Shown here piece after piece: positions 1 to 7,698 of a DNA stretch of 64,000 nt. The notes under the pieces were generated by a model, which worked only from the letters and a program-made list of their open reading frames with translations, ran no database searches and was not told where the DNA came from. How positions within the stretch are numbered: position 1 is the stretch's first letter; each line of letters opens with the position of its first letter. The position numbers were made by a program, and so were the translations under genes. The stretch is taken from NCBI GenBank assembly GCA_050951005.1, contig JBMNIP010000004.1, forward strand, positions 62,001 to 126,000. Reading direction: 5' to 3'. The stretch is from UMGS1519 sp050951005 (GTDB taxonomy: Bacteria > Actinomycetota > Coriobacteriia > Coriobacteriales > Eggerthellaceae).

Positions 1-9
1 GAGGTTCTC

Positions 10-822
10 GTGAAAGCTGTTATTCCCGCTGCAGGTTTGGGCTCGCGCTTCCTGCCGGCTACCAAAGCCATTCCCAAAGAGATGCTGCCCGTCGTTGACA
101 AGCCCGTTATCCAATACATCGTGGAAGAGGGGCTTGCAAGCGGCGCTGACGAGGTGGTAATCGTCAACAGCCGTGAGAAACAAGCTATCGAGAAGCATTT
201 CTCACCTGATCCCGAGCTGGTGGAGCTCCTGCGCTCGCGCGGCAAAAATTCCTATGCCGACGCTGTCGAGGCAGCGGGCAACTTGAATGTGAGCTACGTC
301 TACCAGGATGAGCCCTTGGGGTTGGGCCATGCGGTCCATTGCGCGGCGGAAAAGGTCGGCAGCGAACCATTCTATGTGCTGCTCGGCGATGTTGTCGTTC
401 CAGACAACCAGATGCTGATCCGCATGAAGGCGGTCAGCGAGGCCCATGGAGGGGCAAGCGTCATCGCCGTCATGGCGGTTCCCGAAGAAGAGGTCAGCCG
501 CTTCGGCGTAATTGCCGGTTCGGCGGTAACCGATAACGTTTGGAAGATCGATTCTTTGGTGGAGAAGCCTCCGCTGGAAGAAGCCCCGTCGAACCTGGCG
601 GTGTTCGGACGCTATCTGCTGTCCCCGCGAGTTATGGAGCTGCTGGCCGACGTGAAGCCCGGCGCGGGCGGGGAGATCCAGCTGACGGATGCTCTGGACG
701 CTGTCCTTCAGGAAGAGGAGATGTACGCGCTGATCGTCGATCCCAAGGAAGGCTTCGACACCGGCACGATTGCCTCGTGGCTCGAGACGAATCAGATTCT
801 CTTTGCGCGCGCCCAGGCGTAA
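10..822 (+). CDS. galU: UTP-glucose-1-phosphate uridylyltransferase
   Basis: Makes UDP-glucose from UTP and glucose-1-phosphate in the cytoplasm, feeding cell-wall and surface glycan synthesis. The nucleotide-binding loop AAGLGSRFLPATK lies at residues 7-19, followed by PKEMLPVVDKP, a central VEKPP sugar-binding segment and a C-terminal DTGT motif, all in GalU order. At 270 residues it is slightly shorter than the usual 290-300 but covers the whole fold. It starts with GTG at 10, five bases after GAGGT at the window edge; the promoter lies outside. The next gene follows after 87 bases with no clear terminator. Confidence 0.95.
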   Translation: MKAVIPAAGLGSRFLPATKAIPKEMLPVVDKPVIQYIVEEGLASGADEVVIVNSREKQAIEKHFSPDPELVELLRSRGKNSYADAVEAAGNLNVSYVYQDEPLGLGHAVHCAAEKVGSEPFYVLLGDVVVPDNQMLIRMKAVSEAHGGASVIAVMAVPEEEVSRFGVIAGSAVTDNVWKIDSLVEKPPLEEAPSNLAVFGRYLLSPRVMELLADVKPGAGGEIQLTDALDAVLQEEEMYALIVDPKEGFDTGTIASWLETNQILFARAQA

Positions 823-909
823 CTGCGATGAATTGCCGAAAGCCGTGCAAGACGGCCCGAAAGGAGCGCCTGCTGCACGGGTTTCCCATTGAAGGATGGG
901 GGGATTCCG

Positions 910-1818
910 ATGTCTGACATCGAAATGCGTTTCCATAAGGATATCCTGGTGCTTTCGGCACCGCCCGATGAGACGATGCGCCGGTACCAGGCTGATCCCG
1001 AACTCGACCGTGAGCTCTTCAACCTAATCGAGCCCGAAACCCTGAACGACATCATGCGTTTCGAGCAGATGGCGGGAGCCCAGTGCCTGGTTACCTGTAC
1101 CGAGGGTATTACGCGAGCGCGCCTAGCGCACCAGCGCTTCGAGGAGCAATCGGGCGAAATCGCCCAGGCTGCGCTTGCCATTGCCGCCGGCCTCTCACCC
1201 CAGCACATCATCGCCGATATCGGCTCGACGCGGTTGCCCATCGATCCAGCGAGCAAGTCCTCGTTACGGCAGAGCCGCGATCAATATGCCCAGGCGGCCC
1301 GTGATTTCGGTGAAGAGGGTTTCGATGCCTTCCTGCTCGATGACCTGGGGAGCATCGCCGATTTGAAATGCGGCTTGATGGGCGTGAGGATGGTCACCGA
1401 CAAACCGTTGATGGTAACGGTGCCGGTCGACGCGGACGGCAACCTGGTGGGCCGCGGGGAGCCGTTCTCGGAAGCTCTTACCGTTATGACGGATCTCGGG
1501 GCAGACGTAGTTGGGTTTACGACCGCTTCGCCGCTTGCCCGCGTGCTTTCCCTAGTCAAGCAGACGGCCGAGGAAACCGACCTGCCCATTCTGGTGCAGT
1601 TGGTAGTAGGCGAGCATGACGAGCACGATATCAAACCGGGATTCCGACCCGTTATCGCCACCGAGAACAATCCCTATCGTACGACCGATGCCGTATTCGA
1701 GGCTGCACCCCAGCTGATTAAGGCAGGCGTCCAATTCTTGCGGGCGGTTGGAAAGGCGACGGCTGCCTATACGGGCTCGCTTGCAGTTGGGGCCACCGGC
1801 CTCGATGCCGTTCGCTAG
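910..1818 (+). CDS. Homocysteine S-methyltransferase-fold protein lacking the zinc cysteines
   Basis: The 302-residue protein follows the N-terminal homocysteine methyltransferase barrel of MetH: a segment with LFNLIEPETLNDI matches the helix after the first strand, and the order of strands is kept. However the three zinc cysteines of the family are absent: the GxNCS segment reads GFTTAS, and the GGCCG loop reads RAVGKAT near the C terminus; the first-strand GAMGT is also replaced. Methyl transfer to homocysteine by the known mechanism is therefore unlikely. I chose ATG 910, preceded by a GGATGGGGGG ribosome site, over TTG 889. It lies 10 bases before a small gene that may be its partner. Confidence 0.7.
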   Translation: MSDIEMRFHKDILVLSAPPDETMRRYQADPELDRELFNLIEPETLNDIMRFEQMAGAQCLVTCTEGITRARLAHQRFEEQSGEIAQAALAIAAGLSPQHIIADIGSTRLPIDPASKSSLRQSRDQYAQAARDFGEEGFDAFLLDDLGSIADLKCGLMGVRMVTDKPLMVTVPVDADGNLVGRGEPFSEALTVMTDLGADVVGFTTASPLARVLSLVKQTAEETDLPILVQLVVGEHDEHDIKPGFRPVIATENNPYRTTDAVFEAAPQLIKAGVQFLRAVGKATAAYTGSLAVGATGLDAVR

Positions 1819-1828
1819 GGGCGCTGCG

Positions 1829-2077
1829 ATGGGCATCGAGCACAATCCCGATTACGGGATGCTGCAGCGGGTCGTGGACACCCTCTTCAAGGATGCAGAG
1901 TGGGTTGACCGTTTGGACGTGCTGGTATTGGGCGAGACCTTCGACCTTCCTTCCGACTTGATTGAGATCATCGAGATCCTGCCGCCGGGTTTCTACAACC
2001 GTCAGACCCTCTGCGACCAGCTGAATTCAGCCATCAACGGCCATGCATGGGGCATGGTCTACGGTACGGTGAAGTAG
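1829..2077 (+). CDS. Small conserved-looking protein of unknown function
   Basis: An 82-residue acidic protein (starts MGIEHNPDYG) that I do not recognise. It has no signal peptide, no membrane segment and no cysteine pair; the middle is rich in Leu/Ile/Glu and predicted helical (DLPSDLIEIIEILPP), with several aromatic residues near the C terminus. ATG 1829 follows AGGGGCG at a normal distance and the stop of the methyltransferase-fold gene is only 10 bases upstream, so the two are probably co-translated. A small partner or adaptor of that protein is my inference. In-frame starts further upstream would overlap the previous gene and have no ribosome site. Confidence 0.6.
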   Translation: MGIEHNPDYGMLQRVVDTLFKDAEWVDRLDVLVLGETFDLPSDLIEIIEILPPGFYNRQTLCDQLNSAINGHAWGMVYGTVK

Positions 2078-2153
2078 CTGTTCTTTATTAATCGTCCGTA
2101 AGCTGGCGCGGGTTCGTGCTACGCTCTCTGACGGAAATAGAGAGGCATAAACG

Positions 2154-3446
2154 ATGCGGGCTACCATGGAAAATCAAGGAGAATATCGGAATCGGGATCG
2201 TCGGATCCCGTATCGGGCGGATGGGAAGTTCGTAGGATTCGGCCCGGATATTGCCGCAACGTTCAATGTGGAACCGGCGCGCCTGATCCAGGCGATGCGG
2301 GAGTTTTCGGAGGAACAGGAGCCCGACCTTGCCGAGCCTGCCGGCGAGGTGCCTGCTTCCCAAGAGCGCCGTCAGGTGCGCATCGAGCGGCATGGCATGC
2401 TTCATAATGTCAACGGCCGGCTGAATGCCTGCGGGTATATGAACGAACCGCTTCTTCGCTACGATCGCTCCCGCGTTAAAGTCGGCCGCTTGCGAATAAA
2501 GGAATGGAATCGCTATCTGATCAGCGATGACGAATATGCGCTTTGGCTTACTGTTGCGAACTTCGGTTATCTCGGTGCGGTATCGGCGCGTGTCACGAAT
2601 CTGGTGCATCCTTCTTCGCGGACGGTTTCCATTCTGCTGCCTATGCCGGGACGACGCCTGTCGCTGCCCCCGAGCTGCCTGGGAGGGCAGATTGCCTTCA
2701 AGAACCACCGGGGACGTTTTATCTGCCAGGGAAGCGAAGAGGGTTTTCGCATCATGGCGAATTACGATGAGTTCCTCGATGGCGAGACGCTTGCAGTGGA
2801 TGCCCTGCTCGACTGCCGTCCCCCGGAGCTTTTCGCCAATGTCTCTCAATGGCCGGAAGATCCGAGGACATTCCACTACCAGCTGGCGATTCCGATGATG
2901 CGGGCGTCCGGCAGCTTCAAGGTGGGTAGCAGGGTGCACGGATTCAGCCCTACGCGTTCATTCGGTCTGTATGGATGGAATCGCGCGGTGCTGCCGTATG
3001 AGACCCAACGCATCTGGGCGGTTGCCCAAGGTTGGCAGGATGGCCAGGGCGGCACAGCGTGCGATACCCATCTTGCGGGCTTGCTGTTGGCCGATGGCCA
3101 GGATAATCGTGCGGCGACTCCGAATGCGTTTTTCCTTGATGGGAAGATCTACAAGCTCGGCGATATCTCATTTGATATCCCGAATGGGGCCGACCGCGAA
3201 GGGGGCAAAACGCTTGCCGATCGGTACCATTTCCTGCATGCATGGCGTATTGGCGACTCGAAGGGGCAAGTCAGCCTCACCTTCGTGCCGGTAACCGAGG
3301 GAATCGACTACCAGAATGCCGCTGCCATCTTCTTTGAGAGCCATCAGGTATTCGGTGCGTTTTCGGGTACCGTGAGAATCGAAGGTCGGGAATTCTTCGT
3401 GAACCAGCTGCCGGGTTGCGCGGCAATCGAGCATTTGCGCGGATAG
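2154..3446 (+). CDS. DUF2804 family protein
   Basis: A 430-residue soluble protein that resembles the DUF2804 family, chiefly through the central GLYGWNRAVLPY segment (family pattern W/D-x-GR-x-x-x-PY) and alternating beta-rich segments typical of the lipocalin/AttH-like fold. No signal peptide and no transmembrane helix are visible. The family has no established activity; hydrophobic-ligand binding is a reasonable guess from the fold only. ATG 2154 lies after an AGAGAGGC ribosome site; ATG 2166 is an alternative. It appears to be a single-gene unit followed by about 480 bases without protein genes. Confidence 0.6.
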   Translation: MRATMENQGEYRNRDRRIPYRADGKFVGFGPDIAATFNVEPARLIQAMREFSEEQEPDLAEPAGEVPASQERRQVRIERHGMLHNVNGRLNACGYMNEPLLRYDRSRVKVGRLRIKEWNRYLISDDEYALWLTVANFGYLGAVSARVTNLVHPSSRTVSILLPMPGRRLSLPPSCLGGQIAFKNHRGRFICQGSEEGFRIMANYDEFLDGETLAVDALLDCRPPELFANVSQWPEDPRTFHYQLAIPMMRASGSFKVGSRVHGFSPTRSFGLYGWNRAVLPYETQRIWAVAQGWQDGQGGTACDTHLAGLLLADGQDNRAATPNAFFLDGKIYKLGDISFDIPNGADREGGKTLADRYHFLHAWRIGDSKGQVSLTFVPVTEGIDYQNAAAIFFESHQVFGAFSGTVRIEGREFFVNQLPGCAAIEHLRG

Positions 3447-3602
3447 TGCGAGAAAGAATTTTACGGCATCTCGATAGGCAGAGAGATTCTGGGCGTAAGA
3501 CGTTATCAGGCAATGTATTCTGGCTGCGACAATGCCCGTCCCCGTTGCCCGATTGAGTGTGTGGGTACATCAGGAGATAACAAGGCCGATGAGCCGGAAT
3601 AT

Positions 3603-3773
3603 AGAAAGGCCCACCCCCGGTCAAAGGATGAACCCACCTCGTACAGGTGGGTGCCCGCAGCAGGCTTCCTGGCTTTCGTGCCAACGGGCACGAATCCCCA
3701 TTTCACCGGCAATCTAAGGCTCCCTAATTATTTGCATCGGTCCATCGCAAATATGATGCCGAAGGTGGAACCT
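3603..3773 (-). ncRNA. ssrS: Probable 6S RNA
   Basis: On the minus strand a 171-base stretch has 6S architecture. Its 5' end (AGGTTCCACCTTCGG, 3773-3759) pairs with its 3' end (CCGGGGGTGGGCCT, 3620-3607) in a 13-bp closing stem with G.U pairs. The 3' half carries AAGCC, then the hairpin ACCCACCT-loop-AGGTGGGT (3652-3632), in the same order as the 3' half of E. coli 6S RNA; the apex is TCGTGCC-loop-GGCACGA (3693-3676). A minus promoter fits a start at 3773. 6S RNA beside rarA is familiar from Bacillus. It would bind the housekeeping RNA polymerase and mimic an open promoter. The length (about 170-180) fits; exact ends are estimates. Confidence 0.72.
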
Positions 3774-3779
3774 AGTTGC

Positions 3780-3809
3780 AGTATAGAGGACGGCGGTCGA
3801 AAAAGTAAA
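3780..3809 (-). promoter_or_regulatory. Promoter of the probable 6S RNA
   Basis: Reading the minus strand, TTTACT (3809-3804) and TATACT (3785-3780) are separated by 18 bases and the last base of the -10 lies 7 bases before the predicted 6S RNA 5' end at 3773. The -10 matches the consensus at five of six positions; the -35 is weaker. Confidence 0.55.
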
Positions 3810-3853
3810 CCCGCCGCCTCCATGCCGATAGCGGGGCGTGAGCTTGGGAAAAG

Positions 3854-3874
3854 AACCGCGTTGGTGCGGTTTTT
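3854..3874. terminator. Bidirectional rho-independent terminator between 6S RNA promoter and rarA
   Basis: AACCGC (3854-3859) pairs with GCGGTT (3866-3871), followed on the plus strand by a T run; read on the minus strand the same stem is followed by C and TTTT. It would stop plus-strand read-through from the DUF2804 gene before rarA, or antisense transcription of rarA before it enters the 6S promoter. Confidence 0.6.
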
Positions 3875-3916
3875 GTCGGGAGACTGCTTGGCGGGGGAAG
3901 CCTGCCGCACGGGTGA

Positions 3917-3922
3917 TATAGT
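3917..3922 (+). promoter_or_regulatory. -10 element of rarA, placed for a leaderless transcript
   Basis: TATAGT ends 7 bases before the ATG at 3930. There is no purine-rich ribosome site in the bases between, so the transcript could start on the A of the ATG. No good -35 is visible. Confidence 0.45.
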
Positions 3923-3929
3923 TCGAGCC

Positions 3930-5285
3930 ATGGATACGCTCTTTACCGAAATAGACAACCAGGCCCATGAAAACGTGGCCCCTCTTGCCGTCCGCATGCG
4001 TCCCGAAACGCTCGACGAGCTTGTCGGACAGGACGAGGCGGTCGGCCCCGGCAGCTGGCTGCGCAATGCAATCGAGCACGACCGCTTGACCTCGGTGATT
4101 TTGTTCGGTCCCGCCGGTACCGGGAAGACATCGATTGCCCATATCATCGCGAATTCCACCAAGGCGACCTTTGTGGAGGTCTCGGCGGTCGGCGGTACCG
4201 TTTCGGACCTGCGCCGAGAAATCGATGCGGCAGAGAAGCGCCTGGTGCTCAACGGCGGCCGCACGATCCTGTTCGTCGACGAGATCCACCGCTTTAACCG
4301 CAGCCAGCAGGATGCGCTGCTGCATGCAGTGGAGGATCGTACGCTCATCCTGGTGGGTGCCACTACGGAAAATCCTTTCTTCGAGGTTAACTCGGCGCTC
4401 ATTTCCCGAAGCAGGGTGGTGGAGCTGAAAGCACTTGACGACGAGGCAATCAGTGCCATGCTCGACCGGGCGCTTGCTTCGCCCAAGGGTTTCGACGGCA
4501 CCTATGCGCTGACGCCCGAGGCGCGGGATGCGATATTGGTGATCTCCGGCGGCGATGGGCGCAGCGCGCTTACAACGCTGGAGTTGGCAGCGGCGCTTGT
4601 CGATGAAGGCTCAAAGGGTGATCCGGCCCTCATCGATGCCGAGCAGGTGCATACGGCGAATCCCCACCGGGCCTTGTCCTACGACAAGGACAAGGATATG
4701 CATTACGACATCATCTCGGCCTTCATCAAGTCCATGCGCGGTTCAGACCCCGATGCGGCCCTGTACTGGCTGGCACGCATGATTGATGGGGGAGAAGATC
4801 CGAAGTTCATTGCCCGACGCATGATGATTGCCGCATCCGAGGATGTCGGGAATGCAGATCCGCAGGCTCTGCTGGTCGCGGCGGCGGCATTCAAATCCGC
4901 CGAGGTTATCGGCTATCCCGAGTGCCGGATCAACCTGGCGCAGGCCGCAACCTATATTGCCTTGGCCCCGAAGAGCAATGCTTGCGAAGCGGGAATTGAT
5001 GCCGCGTTGGCGGAGGTACGCAAGGGGCCGCGCCGCGATGTACCCTCGTATCTGCGCGACCGCCATCGTCCTGGCTCGGAGAACTATGGCACGTACCGCT
5101 ATCCCCACGATTACCCGGGCGGGTGGGTCAATCAGCGCTACCTTCCCGATGGGTTGGATCGCGGCTGCTTCTACCATCCTACCGAACGAGGATGGGAGGC
5201 TTTTCGTACGGAGGCGACTGCGCGCGATAGGGGGCAGTCGGGCCGATCAGGGAGTTCTGGAAGCAAACAGCCAGACCCGGAATAG
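3930..5285 (+). CDS. rarA: Replication-associated recombination protein A (AAA+ ATPase)
   Basis: A 451-residue AAA+ ATPase of the RarA/MgsA/WRNIP1 family, which acts at stalled replication forks as a tetramer with SSB and clamp-loader-like activity. Walker A GPAGTGKT is at residues 60-67, Walker B LFVDEIHRFN at 114-123 and the sensor GATTENP at 143-149; the C-terminal MgsA domain includes the conserved ALYWLARMI, EDVGNADPQAL and GTYRYPHD segments. Length matches the family. ATG 3930 gives the normal N terminus; the reading frame stays open for 417 bases upstream but that part is covered by the 6S RNA and a terminator and does not look coding. Confidence 0.95.
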   Translation: MDTLFTEIDNQAHENVAPLAVRMRPETLDELVGQDEAVGPGSWLRNAIEHDRLTSVILFGPAGTGKTSIAHIIANSTKATFVEVSAVGGTVSDLRREIDAAEKRLVLNGGRTILFVDEIHRFNRSQQDALLHAVEDRTLILVGATTENPFFEVNSALISRSRVVELKALDDEAISAMLDRALASPKGFDGTYALTPEARDAILVISGGDGRSALTTLELAAALVDEGSKGDPALIDAEQVHTANPHRALSYDKDKDMHYDIISAFIKSMRGSDPDAALYWLARMIDGGEDPKFIARRMMIAASEDVGNADPQALLVAAAAFKSAEVIGYPECRINLAQAATYIALAPKSNACEAGIDAALAEVRKGPRRDVPSYLRDRHRPGSENYGTYRYPHDYPGGWVNQRYLPDGLDRGCFYHPTERGWEAFRTEATARDRGQSGRSGSSGSKQPDPE

Positions 5286-5394
5286 CCGAGGGTGCCCCGA
5301 AGAGAAAGTAAGCACCCTGTAACAGCTCAATCCCTCGCCGTGGGCATGGCTTGCCCGTGTATAATCAGGGAAATGAAAGAAGAGGAGGTCCCTC

Positions 5395-6048
5395 ATGGAT
5401 TTCATCAACACCGCGCTGCCTGTGGTTTTCATCATCGTCGGCATCGTCTTGGTCTGGTTCGTCATCGAGCTGGCCGTAATGGTACGCAAGACCCGTACGA
5501 CCATTGACAATCTGAAGAAGGACATCGACCCGATAATCGCCAATGCCAATGAGCTCACGGAATCGGTGAAGCCGGCCGTTGCCAAGGTCGATCCCCTGGT
5601 GGATCGGGTTCAGCTTACCGTCGATGCGGCGAATTTGGAGATCATGCGCGTCGATCAGATCCTTGAGGATGTCACCGAGATCACCGATACGCTTTCCTCT
5701 GCTTCGAACGCGGTGGACAAAGTCGCCCAGGTCCCGGTAAGCGCAATCGAGAATATCTCGAACCGTGTGCGCGACGCCATCCGTCCCCGCCGTGCCAGCA
5801 GCGTTTCCCGCGCCCTCGGCACTCAGAAGGAAGCGGTGGAGGAGAAGGCGGCTGCCGATGCGGCTGCCGAGCAGGAGGCCGCTGCGGACGAAGCGGATTC
5901 CGTCACGGTTTCCGAAACGGCTGACGCTGCGACGGACGAGGCCTCCTCGGTTTCCGAAACGGCTGACGCTGCGACGGACGAAGTCCCCTCGGCTTCCGAT
6001 GCTGCCGATCGGAAGGCCGATGCCGAAAACACGCGCGAAAATGCGTAA
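5395..6048 (+). CDS. DUF948 membrane-anchored protein with acidic repeat tail
   Basis: A 217-residue protein with one N-terminal membrane helix (about residues 8-30), then a long amphipathic helical stretch with the SVKPAVAKVDPLVDRV pattern of the DUF948 (YtxG-like) family. The C-terminal 70 residues are Ala/Glu/Asp-rich and contain VSETADAATDE twice. Function is unknown; some relatives are stress proteins. GAGGAGGT sits 6 bases before ATG 5395 and TATAAT at 5360-5365 is a likely -10. The AI-2E family gene starts 14 bases after its stop, so the two likely form a membrane-protein operon. Confidence 0.8.
   Translation: MDFINTALPVVFIIVGIVLVWFVIELAVMVRKTRTTIDNLKKDIDPIIANANELTESVKPAVAKVDPLVDRVQLTVDAANLEIMRVDQILEDVTEITDTLSSASNAVDKVAQVPVSAIENISNRVRDAIRPRRASSVSRALGTQKEAVEEKAAADAAAEQEAAADEADSVTVSETADAATDEASSVSETADAATDEVPSASDAADRKADAENTRENA
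5906..5981 (+). repeat. Two direct repeats of 42-base period inside the DUF948 gene
   Basis: A 34-base segment starting CGGTTTCCGAAACGG at 5906 recurs exactly at 5948, giving the protein repeat VSETADAATDE. The period is a multiple of three, so gain or loss of a unit would keep the frame. Confidence 0.85.
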
Positions 6049-6062
6049 CCGTCGTATCAACT

Positions 6063-7457
6063 ATGTCCGAAACCCCTTCTGATCAATCGAAACAACTCGA
6101 ATTATTGCTCAAGTGGCGCAAGCGCTTCTATCTTCTGGGATCGCTTGCCCTGATTTGCTTCCTCTTTTGGGTGCTGGGATTCGTGATGGGCGTGTTGGCG
6201 ATCCCGTTCGGCATCCTTGCCTGGTGCGTCGTCTTCGTGCTCTGCTTGTATCCGCTGGTGGATTTTCTCCAGGACAAGGGCGTCAGCCGTGGGTGGGGAA
6301 CAGCTATCGCCTATGTGGTCATGTTCGCCATCGTTGCGCTCTGCGTGTGGTTGATGGTGTCGCCGGCAGCCGGTATCGCCGACCAGTTTGCCGCCATCAC
6401 GGACGGGTCCGAGCAATATGCCCAGAGCTTTACCGAATGGTGGCAGGGGGTTTCAAGCCGTTATTCGACTCTGCTGGGCAACGACATGGTGCAGCAGGCG
6501 GTGCAGCAGGCCTCTGATTCCCTGTATCAGGCAGTCGGGTCGTTCTCGGGCGCCTTCGCCGATGGCGTTGTCGGATTCGGCACCTTCTTGGTGAATTCTT
6601 TCATCACCATCGGCTTTGCGCTGGTGATCTCGTTCTGGGTGCTTATGGACCTGCCCGGCATCCGGCGTGAAGGCCGCCGCCTGATGGCAGGTGACCATGC
6701 CGACGATGCCGAGGTAATCTTCCATACCTTCAATCATTCCATCGGCGGTTATATCAAGGGAACGCTGCTCCAATGCCTCATCATCGGTGTAGTCTGCGGC
6801 ATCGGCTATGCCATCATCGGCGTGCCGAATGCGGCGGCGTGCGGTGTCATCACCGGCATCTTGAATATCATCCCGGTTGTCGGCCCTTGGCTCGGCGGCA
6901 TCATGGCCGGCGCCATCGGGCTTATGAACAGCCCGTTGGTTGCCGTTATCGCCATCGTGATTGCCATCATCGTGCAGCAGGTGGTCTACACGTTCATTTC
7001 CCCTATCATCATGCGCGATGCCGTCGACATCCATCCTGCATTGATGATCTTTGCCCTGATGTGCGGTTCGGCCATCGGGCAGTATATGGGCGGGCTGGTC
7101 GGCAATATCATCGGCATGCTGCTTGCCATTCCGCTGACGGCGGCGGGCAAGTCCCTCTTCGTGTACTTCTACGAAAAGCGTACCGGTCGCCAGATCGTTG
7201 CTTCCGATGGCGTGTTCTTCAAGGCGGCGGTTCGCGAAGACAAGAGAGCCAACCCGGAGCAGGATGCCGTGGCTCCCATGCCCCAGCCGGAGATGGACGA
7301 CCATTATCCCTATCTGCGCCATCATCCGGCGCGAAAGCCAACCGATGACCAGCGCGAGCGCGATAACGACCGCAGGAAGCGAATGCTGAAGTTTCGCGAG
7401 GATTTTCGAAAACACGCGCGCGATGCCAAGGAATTCCGGCACAAGAAGGACGATTGA
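6063..7457 (+). CDS. AI-2E family (PerM-type) membrane transporter
   Basis: A 464-residue polytopic protein of the AI-2E transporter family. Paired N-terminal helices (about 25-75 and 80-105) are followed by a periplasmic-type loop with WWQGVSSRY, then the core of five or so helices including the family signature GVITGILNIIPVVGPWLGG (near residue 265) and the downstream YTFISPIIM segment. The last 75 residues form a charged cytoplasmic tail ending in KEFRHKKDD. Substrates vary in the family (autoinducer-2 export, sodium/proton exchange), so none is assigned. No strong ribosome site precedes ATG 6063; translation is probably coupled to the DUF948 gene. Confidence 0.9.
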   Translation: MSETPSDQSKQLELLLKWRKRFYLLGSLALICFLFWVLGFVMGVLAIPFGILAWCVVFVLCLYPLVDFLQDKGVSRGWGTAIAYVVMFAIVALCVWLMVSPAAGIADQFAAITDGSEQYAQSFTEWWQGVSSRYSTLLGNDMVQQAVQQASDSLYQAVGSFSGAFADGVVGFGTFLVNSFITIGFALVISFWVLMDLPGIRREGRRLMAGDHADDAEVIFHTFNHSIGGYIKGTLLQCLIIGVVCGIGYAIIGVPNAAACGVITGILNIIPVVGPWLGGIMAGAIGLMNSPLVAVIAIVIAIIVQQVVYTFISPIIMRDAVDIHPALMIFALMCGSAIGQYMGGLVGNIIGMLLAIPLTAAGKSLFVYFYEKRTGRQIVASDGVFFKAAVREDKRANPEQDAVAPMPQPEMDDHYPYLRHHPARKPTDDQRERDNDRRKRMLKFREDFRKHARDAKEFRHKKDD

Positions 7458-7651
7458 CATTCCGTGCCGTCGAGGCTTTCCCGGATACGCTCGGGCCGGT
7501 CCAGGCATGTGCCGGTCTCCGCGCAACGCAGCGTATCGCGTTCGTTTTCCCGGTCCGAGCACTGACAAGGAAAACGCATGAACATATCGCCGTGCCCCTT
7601 TCGCCTGCATGATTAGGCGCTAATATAGCCTGTGACTGTTTTCAAGAGGAT

Positions 7652-7680
7652 TGAGCGGCTAACGGTTTGGCCGTTCGCCG
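7652..7680 (+). promoter_or_regulatory. Hairpin in the alaS leader
   Basis: CGGCTAACGG and CCGTTCGCCG pair around a short loop just before the alaS ribosome site (GGAGAG near 7685). It has no following T run. It could modulate ribosome access. No T-box signature is present. Confidence 0.35.
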
Positions 7681-7698
7681 GTATGGAGAGTAGAAGCT

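Noticed and set aside
3500..3850. RNase P RNA, tmRNA or SRP RNA
   Set aside because: None of their conserved cores is present; the closing stem and hairpin order fit 6S RNA instead.
3513..3929. Long in-frame extension upstream of rarA
   Set aside because: It covers the 6S-like RNA, its promoter and a terminator, lacks a ribosome site and does not resemble the RarA N terminus.
7458..7698. T-box leader before alaS
   Set aside because: No TGGTACCGCG-type box; only a small hairpin next to the ribosome site. TGGTACCGC strings at about 12114 and 20857 are coding sequence.
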